Origin: Schistosoma haematobium
Taxonomy: Eukaryota; Platyhelminthes; Trematoda; Strigeidida; Schistosomatidae
Assembly (NCBI RefSeq): GCF_000699445.3
Contig: NC_067196.1
Location: forward strand, 25,437,116 to 25,501,115
Direction of reading: 5' to 3'
DNA length: 64,000 nucleotides
This document shows, piece by piece, positions 12,787 through 24,234 of the stretch; the stretch's first letter is position 1, and each line of letters begins with the position of its first letter. The notes under the pieces are model-generated. The model was not told the DNA's origin and did not search any database. It saw nothing but the letters and a program-made list of their open reading frames with translations. A program made the position numbers and the translations under genes.

Positions 12787-12934
12787 CATGTTTTGACATA
12801 CCAACAGCTAAACATCTACGGTATCGACAACTTTTACAATTATTTCTTGTAGCACCGGTAACAGCACAATTACCTCCATTTCTGCAAGTGTAGCGTTGAC
12901 TTTCTCGTTCATTAATTGTTCGTCGAAAGAAACC
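12787..12934 (-). CDS. 2DBD: 2DBD nuclear receptor, exon 4: second half of DBD2
   Basis: 148 bp, acceptor TTTAAG, donor GTGAGT. Reads GFFRRTINERESQRYT, then the second finger CRNGGNC, AVTGATRNN, CKSC, RYRRC, and LAVGMSKH. All four cysteines of the finger and the helix-2 motif CRYRRCLAVGM are present. The exon has the same length and the same phases as exon 2, and its 5' border falls at the same residue of the domain. Confidence 0.96.
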
Positions 12935-14204
12935 CTTAAAGTAAGTTTGTTTTAAAAGACAAATAAAAATTAATTAATTTGGAATAGTCTGTAAATGGTT
13001 TTAAAGCTCCAGATTAATGAATTTGATAGTGAAGTAGTACATATTAAACAGTTATCAAAGCTTTATTCCACCATTGTGATTATGGTCTTGGCGTCAAAGG
13101 TAGAAGTTGACTCTTTTTCTGACCTACAAACGATTCTCTAAGAGCATCAAGGTGAATATTTTTACTCTCAAAATGTTGTCTGTGAATTCTAGATTCTCCA
13201 ATCTCGGAATCAGCACGTATCTCATTCTTTTTTCATAACAGTTTTCCTAATCAATAAACATTTTAAGCGTATTTGCTTCACAATTTCTAATTAACCGATA
13301 CCCTCTTTTTCTAGATTAACCTGTTACTAGTCACTTTATAGACACTTGGTAAAATAAGCTTACTCATCATCGCAATGAAAGTCATGTAGAATGTTTTCCT
13401 AATTTAAACAGAAACTTAAGATCGCCTAGTGGAATGATTTAGCGATATATTGATCAACATATTTATATGATACATTCAAGAGATCATTCAAAAACCAGAA
13501 GATAAAGAACTGCTTGGAAAAATTGTGAATAATTCCTGATACTTTGACTAGTAATACCAAACCTGATATAAGTCGGGTAAAGATCGTTAAATCCAATCGC
13601 TGGATATAGGTTTCCGTGTAGACACAACAGTTACCAGTCTAAATCATTCAGTAGATTATCGTTAATTGTATATTCTCTATGATCCTTCAAACTTTGCTTA
13701 TAAAATCAGATAATATCCAGTCCCCCTCCCGCCACTTCCAATATTTCTTATTCCTATATTTTCATTTCCCTAAAAACTCTTTTCTACAGATGTTCTTCAT
13801 CAGATTTGTAAAGGACTTTCTAATAAAAACTTAATGCTTCGTTAAAAAAAAACATTTTACAGCAGACATTCAGTATCATGAAATCAATAAAATGGAATAA
13901 TTAAACAAACTAATTGTTTATTAATTGAATTTTGATTGTCCTTCCATGCTTTTGTTTATCTGTAAATCTATGTAAAATAATTTATTGGATTCTGTTGATG
14001 TATGTTTGGCTTTTCTTAAGAATAAAATCTTGTGGAATCAAATTACTGTCACCTATCGGGCTGATTTGAAACATATGCATTTAGTAAAATAATAATAACA
14101 ATAATAATGTTATGAAATCACTATTTAATGTTGAGCTTTAAATAAATGTAAGTATTCTCTTAATAGATAATTATTTCTGCTTTAAATGCATCAGATTGTT
14201 TTTT

Positions 14205-14640
14205 AAATAGTTGAGATCATTAGTCAATTGAAGCTAGACCACCATGGAAAACCTGGAAGCATTAAACGGCCGTTTCGTCCTATTGTGGGACTCTTCAGCA
14301 GTGCACATCCACGGTCCCGCCTCGCGAGCTTCAAACGTAGGACCTATCGGTCTCGCGCACGAACTACTAACCTTTAGAGCTCTGAGCCGGCCGGCATCCA
14401 ACGGTGTTAATATCTAACTTCAAATAATCCACGAAATTGAGCGACAAATCTACCATTGTCTTCAGTGAGTTGCCATCTCACAACAGACCTGGTTGAACTC
14501 CACTGGTCACTGCTTCTCACTAGAACCCCAGGAAATACCTCTTGAAGTCAGTCACTAGTGAAAATATGTTGATTAATATCAGACCAGGTTTTTCATGGTG
14601 GTCTAGCTCCAATTGATTCATGATCTCAACAATTTAAATT
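14205..14640 (-). mobile_element. Hammerhead SINE, long form with inverted ends
   Basis: Read on the minus strand from the left end: the tail motif (TCAATTGAAGCTAGACCACC on plus) and hammerhead at 14259-14304, then a tRNA-like part (decayed B box near 14330, A-box-like part near 14370), then about 200 bp shared with 55140-55590. At the right is a second, inverted piece of the tail (GGTTTTTCATGGTGGTCTAG). The hammerhead core is CUGAAGA with GAAA and a GUU cleavage triplet; stem I is weakened. Intron 3 of the receptor. Confidence 0.8.
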
Positions 14641-14951
14641 ACTATAATATCCACAAAAACTTATTCTAATATTCATCATATTGTATAATACGTTCAAGGT
14701 GTAAATAAATTATTGAAAACTTTTCAGAAATTTTCCTCAAAAAGTATATGGAAACAGAGGAGTTACAGAATGCTCAGAAATCTGTCGTGTTTAATTCATC
14801 TGAAGTGTAGAAATATAATTGACATCAGGGACAAATGTGCATTTTTTTTAATAGTGAGAGTTTTCATCACTGAAAATGTGTGAATGACCATGAAGTTTTC
14901 TTTTAAAAAATTAACTCGATTAATCAATCCAGATATTTATTTATCATTTAC

Positions 14952-15058
14952 CTTACAACCCTCACATGTTATTGCACCAAAATGGAATCCAGATGATTTG
15001 GCGCCACAAACACGGCATGGTATTTCTGATATATCAGTAACTGGAAACACCGCAGCTC
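14952..15058 (-). CDS. 2DBD: 2DBD nuclear receptor, exon 3: linker and first zinc finger of DBD2
   Basis: 107 bp between acceptor TCGATAG and donor GTAAAT. It carries a 13-residue linker ([13 protein letters not shown]), then the first finger of DBD2: [22 protein letters not shown]. Starting in phase 1 and ending in phase 0, it fits exons 2 and 4 exactly. The linker between the two DBDs is very short (about 19 residues from the end of the DBD1 helix), so the two domains should sit close together on DNA. CEGCKG is the common P-box of receptors binding AGGTCA-type half sites. Confidence 0.95.
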
Positions 15059-15214
15059 CTATCGATTAATGGAAAAAAGACAAAATAAATTGATTAGACT
15101 AATTTTGAATAACCTCACTTCATTAGTCAGTTATAAACGTATTAAACATACTGTCATGAACGGAAACGAATAAATCGCAATCATAATAATATTATTCCAT
15201 ACTTTATAGCACAA

Positions 15215-15545
15215 ACTGATCTTAGTTAGACGACCAATGAAAACGATGAATCAATAGACAGCTGTTTTATCACAGTATAGGATAAGTAAGAGGTACTCAT
15301 ACACGACCCCACTTGGAACGAACTAAAGACTTTGAGGACTCGAGCCAAGCCCTTAACCTTCAGACCAAAAAGCAGGCGTCCAACTGTCTACATGTTCTAT
15401 TTCAGTTAATCCACGACTTTGCTTTAGAATTTTTTAATACCAGTAGTAAGTAACCGACTAACACTTGGTTTGTTTGAATTCCATTGGTCATAGCTTCATT
15501 CTAAAACCTCAAGACCTGCTAATCGAAATTATTAATAATTGAGTA
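15215..15545 (-). mobile_element. Decayed hammerhead SINE, long form
   Basis: Same order of blocks as 14205-14640 (tail, tRNA-like part, GTCCAACTGTC, TAATCCACGA, CACTTGG), but with many substitutions; the hammerhead core is not preserved (ATCACAGTATAGGAT where the stem II region should be). Intron 2 of the receptor. Confidence 0.55.
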
Positions 15546-16529
15546 AACGATTATTATTACTATAACGTGGATTTGTGCAGATTGTCGAACTTCATCGTTT
15601 AACTAAGATCAGTCTGAGGTTTAAACTATGAAATTCAACAAACTACATAAACCTTTCTACTTCAATGGTAATACTGTTAATGAATTAATGCACCTGTCTC
15701 ACAGTGATCGATTTTCAAGTCTTGTATCATTTGTAATAAGAAATCCAATAGTGAAAGAGTGTAAATTATCCACGATATAAATCCAGAATATTCTGATGGT
15801 CAATTGAATCGAATATTTCCTTACCAAAAATCGCTGTTTTAAGTAATCAGCATACAATAAAGCTGTTCAGATTGATAATGAGTTGATCATGTCAATAATA
15901 TTGTATAGACAAACCATCTTAAAATGTCATGTGTAAATTATATACGACTTTCTCAAATTTGTGATAATTAGAAGTATTTGAATTATTATACAAACTAGGA
16001 ATCCCAGAAATAAAGCAAATTAGACGAAGAAGTACCAGGCAGTCATCATATACAAAGGAATCATTAGTTCATACAAGCAATCCAAAATGACTTTTTTTCA
16101 TCACCTTAATAGAATAAATGCCAGGTATTGAAATTACACAGACCAGCTATATTTCAAGTGCTAATAATCTGTCTGATTATATAATTTGTTACACCTCATT
16201 ATACTTTCACGAATGATGAGATATGCTTAAGAAAATCTTGACGGGGATCACCCTAAATAGAACAACTGAAATTCAAGAAATATTAATTATTCAGTCATAA
16301 TTAATGTCGAGCTCAAAATATATCTGAGTCGGCCTTAGTTGCCACACCATATTAGCACATCGAGATGATAATAACAAGATAAATGAGGTAATCGAAACCA
16401 TACAAGAGTGATGATAATGTGATCGAGTAAGCAACGGGAATACGGTTCGAAAAGACAAAGATAAAAGGTATTTATGAAAGAATCCTCGAATTCTTGATGC
16501 ATAAGAAGATAAGGAATCAGTGAATCTGC

Positions 16530-16930
16530 GCCATTCTAACAGGTATAAGCCATATCACCCAACGTCTCCAATTGGTGATCGCTTGGATCCCAACAACATG
16601 GCCCGCATCTGCTTACACGACTCAATCCAATAGCAAATGTCTTCAGAGACCATTGCTACATTTTGGCCCCCCCCCCAAAAGAAACTTTCTGTCTACTTAA
16701 TCCTAAAACAGTTAACATTGCCCGTTGAGACAGTTGGTTGTTAGGGATGAGTGACACATATCCAAACCACCCCAGTAGATGATTTACAATATCTTCAACC
16801 GTTTTGTTATATTTGCCTAGTATCCTATACCTAACTTCAGCATTGTACATCCAATATGAGTGATATATTGAAGACACCTATGATAAAAGCCTGAAGCCTA
16901 TCCATGTTTAGAGTATTGGACAAGTGTTCT
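16530..16930 (-). mobile_element. 3' fragment of another non-LTR retrotransposon
   Basis: On the minus strand the sequence reads AEVRYRILGKYNKTVEDIVN and then GWFGYVSLIPNNQLSQRAML. That is the C-terminal pattern R-N-R-x-L-G ... L-R-W-L-G-H-V-x-R-M ... R-A-M-L found after the reverse transcriptase of several LINE families. Further on, in another frame, comes DPSDHQLETLGDMA, matching the same protein's end. No intact reading frame. It contains an 11-base C run at 16667-16677 and lies in intron 2 of the receptor gene, in the same direction. Confidence 0.6.
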
Positions 16931-17469
16931 ATCCTCATTCGAGATCAATAAACGGCTATGTACACATATAGGATCTTACATGAAATTAAGCTGAGAACAT
17001 CAAATTCCTATTAATAATTCATTCAGTCAGTAAAATTAGTTAATTTAAAATTCAACACAATCTTCACTGAATGTCATCACCAATAAATAACTGTTTCATA
17101 CTTTAGTTGATGGACTCAACTAATTAATCATATTGGCTACTATTTCACACTCCAGCTTGTTCACCCCACCCCCCAATAACCAGTCATTTAGAGGTTCATG
17201 ATGATTATTAATTCAGGTAATTTAATCTATAAGATAATAAATGCAAGTTCAAACTTGTACCACAACATATGCACATTCAATATTAACCTTAATTATTTTT
17301 ACCTGAGAAAATTTCATGATCTATCAACAATAATAATTATAATAACAAAAATGAAAGACTGAATTCCCATGCAGTGTACTTTATTTCTTTGAAAAGAAAA
17401 ACCTACCCGACAAAGTTATAGAAACTAATCTATAAAAAGGATCAGTATGATGTGACAATCTGTTTATAT

Positions 17470-17473
<4 letters not shown>

Positions 17474-17549
<76 letters not shown>
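17474..17549. repeat. (TA)n microsatellite, about 75 bp
   Basis: Uninterrupted alternating TA. The open reading frames across it (runs of Tyr-Ile) are artefacts of the repeat. Intron 2 of the receptor. Confidence 0.97.
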
Positions 17550-17552
<3 letters not shown>

Positions 17553-19070
17553 AATACACATGACAATAGATGATAATTCTTTAATCTTCGAACTATTATT
17601 TTGTTATTTTCAATGTATGTATGTAAATGTAAGCTATTTTACTATCATTTTAGAAGATCACGTTCTATGATATTTGTACACTTTCTTTTTTCAACTAATT
17701 ACTATGATCGGGTATAATCTCTATGATTTCTAAATAGCCTAGTAAATATGACCATCAGGTGTATAGTTGAAATAATATTTTCTTTCTATTTTATTTATTC
17801 ATTTACATATTTGGGTAATTTTGATGGTGTAAAAGAGAGAGAGAGAGAGTGGGAGAAGAGAAGTATTAAGTTTAAACTAATAGAACCGTTATTATACATA
17901 ATAGGTAGGATTTATTTGATTAATAAATAAGCACGTTTAACAGTCAAATGATTAATGAGTTTTTTTTATTGTTATGCGGTAAATAGTATCATGATATGTA
18001 TACACTTAATTAAATTTACATCCCTAGTTGATTTATTCAAATATATACAAAAGAAAATTAGATCCTTATTAAAGTCTAACATTTTCAAGAATATCCTATC
18101 AACTGAACAATTTCATATCAGCCATTATGATAAATTCAATACTGAATATTAACAATGGAATTTCACAAACTCTTATGAATAAACGTTGTATAGGATTTTT
18201 TAAAAAAAAGAAGCTAGTAGCTACGTTGGATTGAATAGCTTAGTTGAGTTTGAGTTGGTGTTTGAATTGATAAGTATTAATTTCTAGTCTCTGTGTAAAA
18301 ATTAATACAATAATAAGGTTCTATCCAGCTGATGAATCATATGTAGGACGAAATGCACTTCCTAGATTCTATTGATGATCACCAAGTAATCATTAAAAGT
18401 GTTTAATCATCCGCTTTGAGATAAATTATAGGTAACCATACTACTAGTTATTAGATTCTATTCCATTTTTATTCATAGTATGTGGTAAAATCGATTTGTG
18501 ACTAGGTATCTTTATTTTTAAAAAAATTGAATTATCTTTCACTAAAGCAGTGTGGTATTATTAGCTACAAGAGAGAAAACAGAGAAACAAAGGTTTAAAT
18601 TCAATCAAATATCACTTTCTACCAAACATCCATTAAATAAAAAGCTCTAATCTTCACTAGTAGACGTACATAATTGTGGAATATGACTGAAAATTATCAG
18701 CTATGCTCAGATTTTAGGTAACGAAATGACTTTTACCGCTTGTTATGATGTATGTTTCTAGAGTTACATGTTCGACTTCTTTTTTTGTTTTGTTAAAGAG
18801 ACTATTTCTCACAACTTATATAACATTACATTATTGTGAAACGAATCGAGGATATAAGTCGACATAAGCAGAAATCTGAAGCAAGTGTAGACAAAGAACG
18901 AATGTTTTATGTGATTACCTATAAATCTTATTCACAAAACTGATCACCTACAACCAATCTAAAGAGTAGATATTTATAACAATGAATACTGTGTAATAGA
19001 CAAATAAAGTATTGATTTTTTTTTGGAAATGGTAATATAAATATTTATTCAAAAATATAAATTTACTTAC

Positions 19071-19218
19071 CCGGTAATACCATGCCTAATCGTATACACT
19101 TTTGATAACGACATCGCTGACAATGTGTACGTGTATCTTTATTGATTTCACATGTATTCGACTTGGTACATGTATATTTAGTGAAATTCTCTCCTTTTGA
19201 ACTACGAATAAAAAATTT
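19071..19218 (-). CDS. 2DBD: 2DBD nuclear receptor, exon 2: second half of DBD1
   Basis: 148 bp, acceptor ATCACAG and donor GTAAGT. It translates as KFFIRSSKGENFTKY, then the second zinc finger CTKSNTC, EINKDTRTH, CQRC, RYQKC, and ends GMVLPG with one base of a split codon. Finger spacing is canonical (five residues in the D-box, nine between Cys 6 and Cys 7). Joining it to exon 1 gives CEACKKFFIRSS, the diagnostic P-box of the first DBD in this family. The exon sits 16 kb from exon 1. A long (TA)n tract at 19270-19346 lies just outside its acceptor. Confidence 0.95.
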
Positions 19219-19267
19219 CTGTGATCAAGAAACAAAATTTGGGAAAAAAATTTATTCGAAGGATAAT

Positions 19268-19269
<2 letters not shown>

Positions 19270-19346
<77 letters not shown>
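19270..19346. repeat. (TA)n microsatellite, about 77 bp
   Basis: Uninterrupted alternating TA, starting about 50 bp outside the acceptor of receptor exon 2, close enough to overlap the branch-point region. Confidence 0.97.
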
Positions 19347-19351
<5 letters not shown>

Positions 19352-19698
19352 GTCATATGCAACAAAGAACTTGACTTATATGGGCATCAGTCCGAGTTGC
19401 CACACCAAATAAACACGGCAAGATCCCAGAGTAGTAAACGTATTAACAGTATTAGTAGTAGAAAACACTAAGCATTGAGAAGTAAATACGGATTCTCAAA
19501 ATAAAAACATTTCTCAGGTAATAAAATTAGGAGTAAACGGAAGACAATAGGTGAATGTAACTGTGTTATGGAGAACGAGTTTCTGTTTTATGTCACCCAA
19601 AGTTGAATCATTGGGTACGATAGTCACGCAGATATCACTCAGGTAGTATACATTTGCTAACGTGGCTAAGTTCAACAATTAATGACTTCATAGACATG

Positions 19699-19790
19699 TG
19701 AACTACTGAGGAATCCCATACTAGGAAAAATAACCGTCTACTGCTTCCAGATATTTAATGGTAGTTTAACATTAATCGGTTCATGCTTTT
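19699..19790 (+). repeat. Decayed SINE tail
   Basis: Matches the SINE tail from CTGAGGAATCCCATACTAGG through CTGCTTCCAG to the ATCGGTTCATG end; the GAAAC part is mutated, so no working hammerhead is expected. Confidence 0.6.
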
Positions 19791-20892
19791 AATAAGATAT
19801 GAAGTAGGTGTAAAATGTGGATATTTTATTGACAGTTCTAAAGTTTATACTAAAAATACTGGGAGAATAGAGAAATAAATTTTATGATGAGCACCATAAT
19901 TTCAAATCATTGAGTTGAAAATTGTGATGTATCCGACTGTTTTGTTCCCATTACAAAAGCTAAGTGTTTTGGACCTCAACCAACAAATAACTACCATCAT
20001 TCGAATTGGTTACTTCAGGTATATCTACTGAAGGACCATATAATCTACAGACAACTTACCCATAGATATAAAAGACTTAGTTTATCAGTTAGAATGTCTA
20101 CAGGCTATATGATACGCTTAAATAACACATGAAAAACTTTTCACTGGTCTTGTTATAATTTATTAAGATAGCTAACTGAACTGGTGTAAAAACTGTTACT
20201 AAAGCACACTTGCGATGGAAATTATTAACTGATAAATAGCTATTCATTTTGTGTTGGGAATATAAAAACAGGTTACATATTCGTTTGTAACATTAATTTT
20301 GCTACATCGCATACATTCCCCCTGTAAAAAAAAGCTTTCATTATTATTTTTAAAAATCTCTCTGCATATATCATATTTGTGGACGAAATTTAAAGACATT
20401 ACTATCTGTAAAGACCCTTGTGTTGGTCAAAGGGAAAAAAATTGTGAGGTGATAACCATAATTATCAATATAATCAACCAATCACATTTCTAATTCTCTA
20501 ACCTTGTAACGGACAAAAAATAGTGTTGTGATTCATGGCATCCAATTAGAATTAACCAAACATTATTTAGTAATGGCAAACACCAGATAAATGATGTGGT
20601 GATGACGACAGGAATAAAGAGATATATATACCAGAAGTAAAAACAAAATATAAAATCTAGTAGATTGCAGACACAACAATGACGCGATAACAATATAAGA
20701 TGAAAGGTAGGATTTAGAACAATCAAAAATGAAAACAGGTGGTAGATTACACGTAATTGAAACATATCAGAGACATTCGTAAATCGAAATATACCTGATT
20801 AAACATGCGAATTTACACATATGACGCATTGTGAATACAGACACACGGCGATTGTTCCTAAATTACCTAGAAAATTCAGTATGAGGAATTGT

Positions 20893-21095
20893 AGAGATTG
20901 AAATTAGACATTAACACCGTTGGATACCGGCTCAGTAGTCTGGAGGTTAAGCATTCGTGCACGAAGCTAAGGGTCCTAAATCCGAGTCCCTCGTGTGAGA
21001 TCATGGATGCGCGCTGCCGGGGGTCCCATACTAGGGCGAAACGGCCATCCAGTGCTTCCAGGTTTTAACTCGTGTTTTAGCTTATATCAATTAAT
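20893..21095 (+). mobile_element. Hammerhead SINE, short form
   Basis: tRNA-like head (ACACCGTTGGATACCGGCTC, A-box-like AGTCTGGAGGTTAAGC, weak B box) followed by the tail GGTCCCATACTAGGGCGAAA and CCAGTGCTTCCAGGTTTT. The core CUGANGA reads CCGGGGG, so the ribozyme is dead. Confidence 0.75.
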
Positions 21096-22879
21096 GGTTC
21101 CAACTGTTTCCTAGTGCCCACTCAAAACATATACATACAATTTATCGAAGGGGTTAAATTAGTTCACTGCAGAGAAAGTAAAATGAACGACTTATTCTAT
21201 AGAAATTGGCTTTTTAAATTCCCGTCTTTATTTGGCAAGTATGACCCGACTGCTTACCTTCCGGTTACATTTCCATATAAATAATTATTTATTATTTATG
21301 ACGTAAACGTTGATAGAGGGTTTCCATCTCATATACTAACATTATATACAGAACTATTCATAACCATGAACTATTGAACTAAATTACCTTCCGCTTCGGG
21401 TCCAATATTATGCTCCTAATAATCAGTGATTGCACACGACTCCATATAGGATCAAACTCAGGACATTCCAGTTTTGCTTATTTCACCACTTATTTGACAT
21501 AATCCTAATCACATTTCGTCGATAATCTCTGACCATATTTCTAACCCGGTAAACTCCAGAAGTTGAGTTCTCCACAGAATTTCTCGAAATTCAACTGTAA
21601 AAGCTTAACACTAGATATCATACACAATTATCATTTATTCAGGGAGGTTTGTGTATAGTCTGAGAGCAACTTCCATTTAGAATCTGAATAGTTATGAAAG
21701 AACTAAATGTTTGTGATTCAAATCGACTTATCCAATTAAATAAATGGGTTAATCTAATCAAGGTTAGTGATATTTTTAATTCCGCTTAAATAAGAAACAT
21801 ATGCACATTTTGTCTATTCAACAACTACACATATACTAAGCATATGCGAACAAAATCAACACCATATGTATAAATAAAAGATCAGTAGCAAAATGAAACG
21901 GAACCGAAGGGTGAATCGATTCATTCTCTGTATTTAATTACTTGATAGAATTTCTAACTAACTTAGATATAATTTTATCTGTAAATTCGAACTAATAATT
22001 CTGAATAAATCAATAATTAATACATAAATGAAATCCAGTAATCAAATAATGACAGCTTGTGTACCGGTGATTTTAAAGAGTACTTTATATATATATATAT
22101 GTGTGTGAGGGCTTGTGGTAAAACTGCAAGTTAATAGTTATCTTTTCTGTAATATTCATTTAATAATAACAAAATTATGATGCCATAAGAAAATCACACA
22201 ACTTTGGTTTAAATACACCCCATTGAAATAGTCAAATCCACTTACTGATACATGCCAAAATGATTTGCAGATCGTTAACATATTTTTTCAAAAAATTTAT
22301 CTCTCTCTTACTCAAAGTATTTAAGCGTTGACTATCGAAGACCGAATAATGAACCGACTTATTTTAAACAACTTGTTAACCTGTCTAGTAGCTAATCATT
22401 AAATAAGAATGGTTAGTGAAAGTAAGAAGGGAGTCAGATACATTTAATGCTAATGAATATTTATTAGAAAAGCGTGTTCGTAATTTTAAACAAAACTTAT
22501 TCTTTCCTGATGATATTCAATTCCTTGTCATCTAATGAAGTAGTCAATGAATATACAACTGATTTTAATAATATCAGCGGATTTGCTGCAGCATTATAAA
22601 GCATGTAGGCCGATGGGAGTTGACTCGTGTATCTTAAGCCAATAAACTATGTAAATGGAGGACATAAAACACAACACAATAAAATTTTAAAAGTTCTGTT
22701 TTTGATGATGACTGCACATTCAATATAATCGTTAAAAAATACGCCATAAAATAGGGGACAATAAATTTAGTTCAGTTCTAGTAAGGATCTGTGACCAGTG
22801 GAACTGAACAACGTTGAACGTGAAACAAATATCACCGATAGAACTATATGATGATCACAAAATATCGCAATTTACTGCA

Positions 22880-23060
22880 ACTGAGACTGTTAGCCGTTGA
22901 GTGGTAATTGAGTGTCCTAGATATTAAGTACCTCATATGATGTTTGAAGATCCTGTATTAAAGACTGGATGTGTCCGTGTATGCTCACTGCCCAAGACTT
23001 CCGTACTAGAACTAGAAAGCTGTCCACTGTATATTGGTTTTGAATTAGTCTGACAACAAT
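22880..23060 (+). repeat. Decayed hammerhead SINE
   Basis: Weak match to the SINE: CCGTGTATGCTCACTGCCCA, TTCCGTACTAGAACTAGAAA, then CTGTCCACTG and TTGGTTTT. No intact core. Confidence 0.45.
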
Positions 23061-23166
23061 CAATTCGTGACGTCAATTTCAGCAACCAAAAATCTTAACA
23101 AACCGCCTAAACTAATAGAACGAAACCGTTGTGAAACTTTCTCATCATTTACAAATACGGCAAAAC

Positions 23167-24045
23167 AACGGCAATAGGATAATTTCAAAGATTTATGACA
23201 CTGAGTCAGCCTACATATTTATTAATCTATATTTATCAAATCACATTCATTTCATTATATTTCGATGATTTCGTTCCAACTGTACGTCTCCATTCTACTC
23301 GTCAACTGTTGCCACTTCATTCATTCCCATTCACAAGTCAACACTAATTATAATCATCAATCATTTCGTACTTAAACATTGTACTGAAATATTCAAACTA
23401 TCTACATTTCGTGATTTATTGCTTATCTTGTGTTGCGGAATTGTATTGTATTTCGTTTGTTGTATGTTGTACTTGATCACATGAGTTCTAAGTCAACTAA
23501 CTAACTAACTAACTAACTGATAATACTAAATACTTGACTGTCTTCGCAATGTTCCAATGATGGAATTGGGAATGTATGACAAACTCTGTGTGGTCAACTG
23601 ACTTGACAGCTTATCTATCGAATGTAAAATAGTTCATTTACAAAACTAATAATTTATGTATATGAAAAGTGAAAGAAAATCATGTTGTCATCAAAATGTT
23701 TTCAGGGATTGATCAAAATCACGCAGTCCAATAGGAGATGGTATAATATCCTGTTTGATTCATGGACAACCATAAGTTCAAACTCCCAAGGAGTCCAATA
23801 CTAGAACGAATAAGCTCTCCAGTCGTTTCTGGTTTTCAATGGTACTCTATCAAGATCATTTTTACAATCCATCAATATAGACTATAAATTAAATTGATCT
23901 CTATAAAACTCCTTCAGCTAAACTATTCATGAGTTTGTTCAATTGTGTTCAGTTGTCCGATATTGAAACATTAAATCATGAATCCATTTTTTGAAAATTT
24001 CAAAATGATATCAATGACAGATATAACTAAATGTTGAAAATTGTA
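23167..24045. repeat. Left arm of a large inverted repeat (about 880 bp)
   Basis: Reverse complement of 30192-31074, apparently near-identical where compared base by base; weaker similarity continues inward to about 24100. It contains a (CTAA)n tract near 23497-23520 and a decayed SINE tail at about 23780-23850. Outer border CGGCAATAGG. About 6.1 kb separates the two near-identical arms. Confidence 0.93.
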
Positions 24046-24234
24046 TGAATACTGTAAATTCTTTCTTCTTCTTTCTTCGATTACTTGATAATTTTTTAGT
24101 TAGAAAACTATTAACTGTTGAGCATAGAAAAGGAATAATAATCATATAACTTTGATCTTCGATTCTCCAACTGATATCAGTCTATCATATCAAACTAACT
24201 TTCTCAATCCATATTCATTTATATTCTTCTAGAG

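Noticed and set aside
17381..17566. Open frame of Tyr-Ile repeats.
   Set aside because: It is only the (TA)n microsatellite read as codons; the same holds for 19142-19471 and 28339-28614.
23497..23520. A CRISPR-like or regulatory array (CTAA repeats).
   Set aside because: It is a simple tetranucleotide microsatellite mirrored in both arms of the inverted repeat.
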